The translations under genes and the position numbers were made by a program. From a virus: a stretch of 64,000 nucleotides of DNA. The stretch covers positions 1 to 64,000 of IMG/VR virus record IMGVR_UViG_3300023179_007063; one strand, given 5' to 3'. Within the stretch, counting starts at the first letter, position 1, and each line of letters starts with the position of its first letter. This document shows positions 58,044 to 64,000 of this stretch, piece after piece. The notes beneath the pieces were generated by a model, which did not search any database, was not told the DNA's origin, and was given only the letters and a program-made list of their open reading frames with translations.

Positions 58044-59011
58044 TGATCACATTTTTTGGTCTGAATGATAGAGATCACATACAAGAATTCCAACACCGCT
58101 TGTTGGAAAGAAATGTTGGTCCTGATAGCGTGCATGACAAAAGTCTATCTACAGAATCCATAGGAAGAAATCTTTCTGCCTTCGTGTGGCAAGAAGATGG
58201 AAAAAGACTGCTCGTAATACTAGACGTCGACGACGGTAGCGGAGGAACACCTGCCGACTGTAAGATAGTCTGGCCGTCTTACAACAACATACTTCATCGT
58301 TATAGACCTCACGACGTAATGGTGTTGAAGTCACAGGTTCATCCCGTAGATGAGTACAATCAGTTCTATCCATTCAAAGAAGACGTTCTACCCATAGGTG
58401 TTTTTAGCAACAAAATAAAAGACGTCTTCAGTATGAGAGAGAAATTTGCACCTGTCACAAAAGACATCGACGTCTTTTTTGCGGGCGGTCTCAAGCATTC
58501 AAAGAACAGACCATATGCTTGGCCCAAGAATAGAGACATCAAGAGATGGTGGTCAGGAGCATCTGTCAGGGGATACGACAAGCTCTTAGAGATAAGAGAG
58601 AATAGAAGGGACATAAAATTCGAGCTATTCGACGAATCTGTATCACCAGATGACTTTTACAATCTCGTGAGAAGAAGCAAAATATGCATCGATCTACCCG
58701 GTGTCGGTCTTTCTTCAAGAAAATTCTATGAATTCATGGTTTTTGGTAAGTGCGTTTTGTCGCTTAGACAGCAACTCACGCCCTGGGAATGCCAAGAGAA
58801 CGTTCACTATAGATCAATGGGAGAAGATCTAGACTTCGAAACGCTAGAAAGTGAAATAGACAACCTCTTGAGATCAGATGAATCACGAATTGCAATAGAA
58901 GAGAATGTTCGATCGATAGAGACACAACTCACACTTGAACACATGATCACAAGAGCTGAAAGATCTATAAGAGAAAAAGCTAAAAATGCAACCCAAAGAC
59001 TCACGTACTAA
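58043..59011 (+). CDS. Glycosyltransferase-like (exostosin/GT47-like)
   Basis: A 322-residue protein. IDVFFAGGLKHSKNRPYAWP (about 140-159) and RRSKICIDLPGVGLSSRKFY (about 208-227), EFMVFGKCVLSL resemble the donor site of GT47/exostosin-like and CgeB-like transferases. It overlaps the next gene by 26 bases, unusual for this cluster. Sugar unknown. Confidence 0.78.
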   Translation: MITFFGLNDRDHIQEFQHRLLERNVGPDSVHDKSLSTESIGRNLSAFVWQEDGKRLLVILDVDDGSGGTPADCKIVWPSYNNILHRYRPHDVMVLKSQVHPVDEYNQFYPFKEDVLPIGVFSNKIKDVFSMREKFAPVTKDIDVFFAGGLKHSKNRPYAWPKNRDIKRWWSGASVRGYDKLLEIRENRRDIKFELFDESVSPDDFYNLVRRSKICIDLPGVGLSSRKFYEFMVFGKCVLSLRQQLTPWECQENVHYRSMGEDLDFETLESEIDNLLRSDESRIAIEENVRSIETQLTLEHMITRAERSIREKAKNATQRLTY

Positions 59012-59765
59012 CACAGTTGGAATTCTAGGGTTTGGAGAGATAGGTCGCGCTCTACACGAGGTTTATGCTTTAAGTAGCAAAAGCTTCAATGTCAAAGTCA
59101 AGGACTTAGAGAGAGATGACGGTCTGGTCGACTTAGATGTGCTAAACATAGCATTGCCCTTTAACGACTCTTTTGATTTCATTCGGACCGTTGAAGAGGC
59201 TGCAATTCTCTCTGGGTCAAAGATTGTAATCATTCACTCTACAGTACCTGTAGGCACAACAAAGAAGCTGAAGCAGTCACTAACGTCTGCAGCGGTTTGT
59301 CACTCACCCTGCAGGGGAGTTCATCCGAATCTCTTCGAAGGAATTATGACTTTCGAGAAAATCATCGGAGCTACTTCGCAAGAAGATGCGCGCTTGGCGT
59401 CTATCCATCTTGAAGAGCTAGGAATTAAGACGCGTATTTGTACCAATTCAGAGACTACTGAGTTAGCAAAGCTACTAGACACGACGTATTACGGTCTATG
59501 CATTGCATTTCATGGCGAGGCTGCTAAAGCATGTGAGAAGCTTGGAGCCGACTTCGAAGATGTCATGACTTCATACAACACAACATACAATGAAGGCTAC
59601 ACAAAACTAGGAAAGAAGAATGTAGTTAGACCAGTACTACATGCACCTACTAACGGCATTGGCGGACATTGCGTGGTTCAAAATGCTGAACTGTTAAAGA
59701 AGCAAATTGAGTCCGACGTATTAGATTTGATTATCTCATACAAGAAAGCTAATCAGCATGAGTAA
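58986..59765 (+). CDS. Short UDP-sugar dehydrogenase-family protein (first of a tandem pair)
   Basis: A 259-residue Rossmann protein: VGILGFGEIGRALHEVY (NAD loop), HSTVPVGTTKKLK (about 88-100) and GIGGHCVVQNAE (about 226-237), the latter matching the catalytic-Cys motif GxGGHCxP/xN of UDP-glucose/GDP-mannose dehydrogenases. It lacks the C-terminal UDP-binding domain and is about 150 residues short. Overlaps the next family member by 8 bases. It may work as a heteromeric pair with it or have drifted to another reductase role. Confidence 0.8.
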   Translation: MQPKDSRTNTVGILGFGEIGRALHEVYALSSKSFNVKVKDLERDDGLVDLDVLNIALPFNDSFDFIRTVEEAAILSGSKIVIIHSTVPVGTTKKLKQSLTSAAVCHSPCRGVHPNLFEGIMTFEKIIGATSQEDARLASIHLEELGIKTRICTNSETTELAKLLDTTYYGLCIAFHGEAAKACEKLGADFEDVMTSYNTTYNEGYTKLGKKNVVRPVLHAPTNGIGGHCVVQNAELLKKQIESDVLDLIISYKKANQHE

Positions 59766-60693
59766 GTCAATTGCAGTTATTGGTCAAGGATTCGTCGGCG
59801 GGTCTCTCACCACAGTATTTTCTGAGAGAAACTTTGAAGTCTATGCCTATGACAAAGCAGGCAACTACGCAACGGGAGCCTGGAGAAGCGGCGAAGACGG
59901 AACGAGACTGCCACAAAGGCCAACATCCATCAAAGACCTAGTTGAACTTTGTGAATCAAAAGAAAACTTTTCCAACGTCTACTTCGTGTGTCTTCCGACT
60001 CCCATGTACGAGGACGGCTCGGCGGACCTCAGAATAGTGGAAGGAGTGCTAGAGGAGTTAGCATCTGTCCCTGGTGAGAGGATCGCAGTTGTCAAGTCCA
60101 CAGTTCCACCTGGTTCTACAGAGAAGTGGAACGAGGCGTTCGGACCTCGAGGTCTCCACGTGGTCTTCAACCCAGAGTTCCTCACAGAAGCCAACGCGCT
60201 TGATGACATGCGCAACCAGAACCGCATCATCCTCGGCGGACCTCGTCCTTGGATCAACGAAGTAAAGCAAGTCTTCCAGACTGCATTCCCGAAGGTTCCA
60301 CTAATCAAAACGTCTAGCACTACGGCTGAAATGGTGAAGTACATGACCAACAACTTCCTCACCGTCAAGGTAGCCTTCGCTAACGAGATGGCACAGATCT
60401 GCGAGGCTCTAGACAAATCCGGTCTAAATGTGGACTATGACAAGGTGGTCGAATATGCGAAGTACGACAGGCGCCTAGGAGAGAGTCACTGGAGTGTACC
60501 TGGCCCTGACGGCGATCGAGGTTTCGGAGGCCACTGCTTTCCGAAGGACATTAATGCTATGATCAGAGTTGCAGAGAGTTTAGACGTGTGCCCCTTAGTC
60601 CTACAATCTGCATGGAACAAGAACAGAGAGGTCAGAAAAGACCTAGACTGGGAGAAGCAAGTAGGTCGCGCTGTCTCCAAGAAAACCTGTTAA
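59758..60693 (+). CDS. UDP-glucose/GDP-mannose dehydrogenase family, C-terminally shortened
   Basis: A 311-residue protein: SIAVIGQGFVGGSLTTVFSE (NAD fold), VCLPTPMYEDGSADLR (about 82-97), VKSTVPPGSTEKW (about 113-125), FNPEFLTEANALDD (about 137-150) and GDRGFGGHCFPKDINAM (about 257-273, catalytic Cys and Lys). These are the diagnostic motifs of nucleotide-sugar dehydrogenases that make UDP-glucuronate or GDP-mannuronate. The C-terminal domain is missing (typical length 390-430). The paralogous gene before it overlaps by 8 bases; a PD-(D/E)XK nuclease gene follows 36 bases later. Confidence 0.9.
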   Translation: MSKSIAVIGQGFVGGSLTTVFSERNFEVYAYDKAGNYATGAWRSGEDGTRLPQRPTSIKDLVELCESKENFSNVYFVCLPTPMYEDGSADLRIVEGVLEELASVPGERIAVVKSTVPPGSTEKWNEAFGPRGLHVVFNPEFLTEANALDDMRNQNRIILGGPRPWINEVKQVFQTAFPKVPLIKTSSTTAEMVKYMTNNFLTVKVAFANEMAQICEALDKSGLNVDYDKVVEYAKYDRRLGESHWSVPGPDGDRGFGGHCFPKDINAMIRVAESLDVCPLVLQSAWNKNREVRKDLDWEKQVGRAVSKKTC

Positions 60694-60729
60694 TTGAACT
60701 GTTGAGTCTCTGCACTGTATGGTCTTACA

Positions 60730-61545
60730 ATGCAAGACAAGTCGTCCTTCGAGATTCTTCCGACAGGAAAGCCGCACGTTTCTTTCTCTGAAGTGAAACA
60801 GTGGAAGGAGTGCTCCTTCCGACACCACCTCGTTCACGTCAAGAAGCTCGATGTCTTCAAGCCTTCACCCGTGCTAGAGTTCGGTACTGCAGTACACGCG
60901 GCGTGCGAGGACTACCTGTTGACACGCGTCATGAAGGTAGAGATCGCACACGCAGCGATACAGGACGCCTGGAAGAAGAACGAAAATATCGAAGAATTCA
61001 ACGAGCGTTCCCTCAATGAGGCGCTCAGAGATTCTTCTGCCATACTCTCTGAGGTCCCGGCGTTCCTCGATGAGACCTTTCCCGAGTGGACCGTGGTGGA
61101 CGCTGAACACGAACTCTATGAGTCCATCGAGGGTCATCCGCACGCCTTCAAGGGATTCATCGACGGAGTCATCAAGGCGAAGGGCAAGAAGGGAGAGGAC
61201 CTCTACTGGATCCTCGACTGGAAGACCTCTGCGCGAGGCTGGTTCCGCGAGAAGCGGTCAGACGACATGGTGAAGGCGCAGTTGGCGCTCTACAAGAACT
61301 TCTGGCACAAGAAGAATCCCCAGGTCCCGTTCAAGGACATCCGTTGCGGTTTCGTCATCCTCAAGAAGAGTGGTAAGCCTGGTACTCACTGTGAACTCTT
61401 CACCGTTCCCATGGGTGAGGTCCCCATCACGCGGTCGCTCAAGGTGGTGAGTAACATGATCGCATCTGTCAAGCGGGGCATGTCAATCAAGAACAAGAGT
61501 TCATGCACGTACTGTGAGTTCCGAGAGACAGAACACTGTCCGTAA
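60730..61545 (+). CDS. RecB/Cas4-like PD-(D/E)XK nuclease
   Basis: A 271-residue nuclease of the PDDEXK_1 type: FSEVKQWKECSFRHHLVHV (about 18-36), EFGTAVHAACEDYLL (about 55-69), FKGFIDGVI (about 139-147, metal Asp), LDWKTS (about 161-166, Glu/Asp-x-Lys) and QLALYKNFW (about 184-192). C-terminal cysteines (CTYCEF, HC) recall the Fe-S cluster of AddB/Cas4 relatives. GC-rich compared with the neighbours. Its role in a glycan cluster is unclear; it may be a recombination nuclease that landed here. Confidence 0.9.
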   Translation: MQDKSSFEILPTGKPHVSFSEVKQWKECSFRHHLVHVKKLDVFKPSPVLEFGTAVHAACEDYLLTRVMKVEIAHAAIQDAWKKNENIEEFNERSLNEALRDSSAILSEVPAFLDETFPEWTVVDAEHELYESIEGHPHAFKGFIDGVIKAKGKKGEDLYWILDWKTSARGWFREKRSDDMVKAQLALYKNFWHKKNPQVPFKDIRCGFVILKKSGKPGTHCELFTVPMGEVPITRSLKVVSNMIASVKRGMSIKNKSSCTYCEFRETEHCP

Positions 61546-61612
61546 TACTTCAGCGTTGTTTCATTTCATGAGATAGTTCTTATAGAATTATCGACACTGC
61601 AATCCTGAAAGT

Positions 61613-63301
61613 ATGAGTCCAATTTTTTCCATCATGTCAAAAATGCATGCCCACGAGATATGGACAAACGATGCAAAAAGACTGGAAACAATTGCTTCGA
61701 TAGGGTATAGAATCCTCGTCATACGGGAGAGCGAATACAAGAATGGATCTTGGGTTGATAAGCTCGACCGATGGCTGGAGGAAAATGGAAAAGAAAAAGA
61801 TATTGATACTGTCAGACCATCCGTGAACGACCACAGCTCAGCGGATGTAAAATTGGGTGAATTGCTGGAAACTCGTGGGATAGACACCACAGCGTGACTG
61901 GAAACGGTGAGCGCGAAGGTCAAAAAGTCTTACTATACGACAATCAGCAGCCAAGCTCCTAAGGAGAAATTCTGGAGAAGGTTCAGAGACTACGGTTAGC
62001 CTAAATCAAAAAGACACGGCAATGATCCGACAGCGCCCAACACCAAATCAAGTATGGTGATGATATAGTCCAAAACTTTTTGTAAAGTGAGCACCTCCGG
62101 AGTAGGCACACAGGCCCGATGGCTTGTATCAGGTCTGATAGAAACAGGCAAGTATTCGTTCAGATGCTTCGGCGGAGCGATTAAGCATGACAACTACGAT
62201 ACGGTCGTAGTCAACCCTGACTTCATCATCAAGCCTACAAACGGCTTCGGTGATAGAAATCTTCTACGCAAGACGCTGGCTCAGGTGAAGCCTGATGCCC
62301 TGATGCTGTTTACTGACCCACGTTTCTTCATGTGGGTCTGGGAGATGGAGGACGAGATCCACCAGATGTGCCCAATCGTCTATTGGCACTTGTGGGACAA
62401 TCCTCCCTGGCCTGAGTTCAATCGTCACATCTATGAGTCGACCGACCTCGTCAACTGCATCAACTATCCGACATACAAGATGGTACACGAGAGGTTCCCA
62501 GAGAAGACAAACTACATTCCTCACGCTGTTCCCGAAGATCTATACAAGCCGCTTCCGAAAGAAGACGTTAGGAAGTTCAAAGCAGCGCTCTTAGGCAATG
62601 AAAAGGTCGACCACTTTACGCCGATGTACGTCAGTCGTAATGCGAGGAGAAAAGTTCCGAGCGACATCATAGAGTCGTGGAAGATTTTCTTGGATGACCT
62701 TGAGGCAAAGTACGGCCACAGGAAGGCGACTCTGATCCTCCACACAGACCCACTTGATCAAGAGGGAACAAATTTATTTATGCTTGTCGACCTCTTTGGC
62801 GTGAAAGACAACGTCGTCTTCTCCAAGGAGAGAATAGGCTTCCAGGAGATGAGCACCCTCTACAACGTTTGCGACTGTGTCGTCAACCGGTCTATGAATG
62901 AGGGCTTCGGTCTACCTGTTCTAGAGTCGATTCTATGTGGCAAGCCGCCGATAGTTGTGAAGACAGGCGGTTTGACACGACAGGTATACGACGATGAGAC
63001 AGGTGAAAAATACGGTATCGGTCTGGACCCTGAAGTTCGAACTCTCGCTGGTAATCACTTCGTTCCCTACATCTATGAAGACTTCGTGTCTCACAAGACT
63101 TTCGCAAATGCATTCATGGAGATGTATGAACTCGGTCCTGAGGGGAGAGCGGCACTTGGCAACAAGGCAAGAGAGAGAGCGAAGAAAGAGTATAATCTCA
63201 AGAAAGTCGTCTCTGACTGGGACAACACTCTCGATTCAACGATCTCTAGGTGGAGAGATGATAGAAAGTCCTTCGACAGATGGAGCAAGATAGAACTATG
63301 A
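61613..63301 (+). CDS. GT4 glycosyltransferase, split by a group I intron
   Basis: Two exons: 61613-61637 (MSPIFSIM plus one base) and 62088-63301, giving a 412-residue protein after splicing (MSPIFSIM-L-STSGVGTQAR). Exon 2 alone, from a GTG at 62087, lacks the N-terminal strand that GT4 enzymes need. Family features: SGVGTQARWLVSGLIETGKY, MWVWEMEDEIHQ (about 89-100), and the donor site VNRSMNEGFGLPVLESILCG (about 274-293). ATGA overlap with the next gene at the C-terminus. Splicing needs to be tested by RT-PCR; if exon 1 is wrong, translation would start at GTG 62087. Confidence 0.85.
61638..62087 (+). ncRNA. Group I intron with intron-core elements P, Q, R and S
   Basis: A 450-base intron. 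P1: exon CAUGU (61633-61637) pairs with internal guide GCAUG (61645-61649), with a U-G pair at the splice site and a loop CAAAAAU. Core: P AATTGCTGGAAAC (about 61859-61871), Q CAATCAGCAGCCAAGC (61941-61956), R GTTCAGAGACTA (61981-61992) and S GATATAGTCC (62062-62071); GACTA of R pairs with TAGTC of S to make P7. P6-type hairpin CTCCTAAGGAG lies between Q and R. The 3-prime end is set at G62087 because this restores the glycosyltransferase frame. It encodes a Vsr-like endonuclease remnant before the core. Confidence 0.88.
61646..61897 (+). pseudogene. C-terminal remnant of a Vsr-like intron homing endonuclease
   Basis: Inside the intron the frame continuing from exon 1 reads HAHEIWTNDAKRLETIASIG, YRILVIRESEYKNG, KLDRWLEENGKEKD: the C-terminal half of EDxHD/Vsr-type homing endonucleases (W..D..R...L...GYRvLVI.E.E). 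The catalytic N-terminal half (D and H motifs) is missing, so it is probably inactive. The 3-prime end overlaps the P element of the core. It shows that the intron once carried its own homing nuclease. Confidence 0.72.
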
Positions 63302-64000
63302 GCACCACCACTCTTAAGAAATCAGTACTTCTCCGCGGACCGCTTCTGACTCAGTCAGGTTACGGAGTCCATGCACGACAGATCGCGGCTTGGGCGATAG
63401 GAAGAGACGACTTCGAAGTGCAAGTACAAGCTACTCCGTGGGGTGAAACTCCGTGGATCATAGACGAAAGCGCTTGTGGTGGTCTCATCAGAAGCATCAT
63501 GGAAAGGACAGTCGACCCAGGAAATAAGCTGTACGACATCACAGTACAGATTCAACTACCGAATGAGTGGAATCCATCGCTAGGTCGATTCAACATTGGC
63601 GTCACGGCAGCAGTAGAGACTGACACGTGCCACCCATCCTGGCCAGAATATTGCAACAAAATGTCAGCTGTGGTTGTTCCATCAGAGCATGCAAAGAGCT
63701 GCCTGTTGTCATCTGGTAAGATCACAGTCCCGATCCTAGTGATACCCGAAGCTTACAACGATGCAATCGTTGCCGCCGAGAAGACACACATCGATGAAGT
63801 CAAGTTCTCAACACCTTTCAACTTCTTAGTCTTCGGTCAGATGACAGGCAGCAATCCAGAGAATGACAGGAAGAACCTCTTCTACACTGTCAAGTGGTTC
63901 TGTGAGGCGTTCAAAGATAACCAGGAAGTAGGCCTGGTCTTGAAGACTAATATGGGAAGAAACACAAAGCTCGATAGACGACTCGTGACTAACTTGTTGC
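63298..64000 (+). CDS. GT4-like glycosyltransferase, partial (runs off right edge)
   Basis: ATG 63298 overlaps the preceding stop (ATGA) and the frame is open for 234 codons to the window edge. LRGPLLTQSGYGVHARQIAA is the N-terminal acceptor strand with a GYG loop; NIGVTAAVETDTCHPSWPEY, AVVVPSEHAKSCLLSSG and FNFLVFGQMTGSNPENDRKN follow, as in GT4 phage transferases. The donor site is beyond the window. Confidence 0.85.
   Translation, partial: MSTTTLKKSVLLRGPLLTQSGYGVHARQIAAWAIGRDDFEVQVQATPWGETPWIIDESACGGLIRSIMERTVDPGNKLYDITVQIQLPNEWNPSLGRFNIGVTAAVETDTCHPSWPEYCNKMSAVVVPSEHAKSCLLSSGKITVPILVIPEAYNDAIVAAEKTHIDEVKFSTPFNFLVFGQMTGSNPENDRKNLFYTVKWFCEAFKDNQEVGLVLKTNMGRNTKLDRRLVTNLL

Noticed and set aside
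62087-62130. GTG 62087 as the start of the glycosyltransferase
   Set aside because: It would remove the first strand of the fold, and the group I intron elements just upstream and the matching exon 1 frame explain the gene better. Kept only as a fallback.

Overview
This window is part of the genome of a large T4-like (contractile-tailed) double-stranded DNA phage, probably aquatic. The evidence is a T4-type head module (terminase, portal, prohead protease, scaffold, gp23-like major capsid protein), a gp4-like head-completion nuclease, T4-type replication and recombination genes (gp46/47-like, primase, RuvC-like, DinG-like helicase) and auxiliary genes often carried by marine myophages (PhoH, ClpP, peptide deformylase, 2OG-Fe(II) oxygenase). 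No integrase, tRNA, rRNA or CRISPR array was seen. The host cannot be read from the sequence.

Layout. From 1 to 44,195 nearly everything is on the minus strand. 1-5.3 kb: a partial methyltransferase-like gene, a homing endonuclease, the major capsid protein and a giant acidic scaffold. 5.4-14.4 kb: small virion-type proteins, peptide deformylase, prohead protease, a portal gene interrupted by an HNH intein, and the terminase large subunit. 14.4-21.8 kb: a single-chain Mre11/Rad50 (gp47-gp46) fusion, a helical protein, primase, RuvC-like nuclease, gp4-like nuclease and a second homing endonuclease whose nuclease domain is related to that gp4-like neighbour. 21.8-36.7 kb: seven large consecutive structural proteins (LamG-like and fibronectin-III-like modules), presumably baseplate, tail or fibre parts. 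36.7-44.2 kb: PIN-PhoH, a lone plus-strand sigma-region-4-like protein, an Hc1/histone-H1-like protein, DinG-like helicase, ClpP, small proteins, a divergent GroEL-like apical-domain protein lacking a recognisable ATPase site, and a coiled-coil membrane-anchored protein.

From 44,280 to the right edge the genes are on the plus strand and form an approximately 20 kb, tightly overlapping glycan-biosynthesis cluster: at least ten glycosyltransferase-like proteins, three methyltransferase-like proteins, a GDP-mannose 3,5-epimerase-like enzyme, two tandem short UDP-sugar-dehydrogenase-family proteins, a 2OG-Fe(II) oxygenase, a RecB-like nuclease and the remnant of a carbamoyltransferase-like gene. 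Together these could build or modify a nucleotide-sugar-derived glycan on the virion or host surface.

Mobile DNA is unusually dense: two free-standing endonucleases, one intein, and a group I intron (61638-62087) that interrupts a glycosyltransferase gene and carries a decayed Vsr-like endonuclease remnant. The highlights for follow-up are this intron, the ATPase-less GroEL-like protein, the Mre11-Rad50 fusion, the gp4/homing-endonuclease relationship, a shared N-terminal prohead targeting/cleavage-like motif, and a candidate ATACTTA promoter motif.
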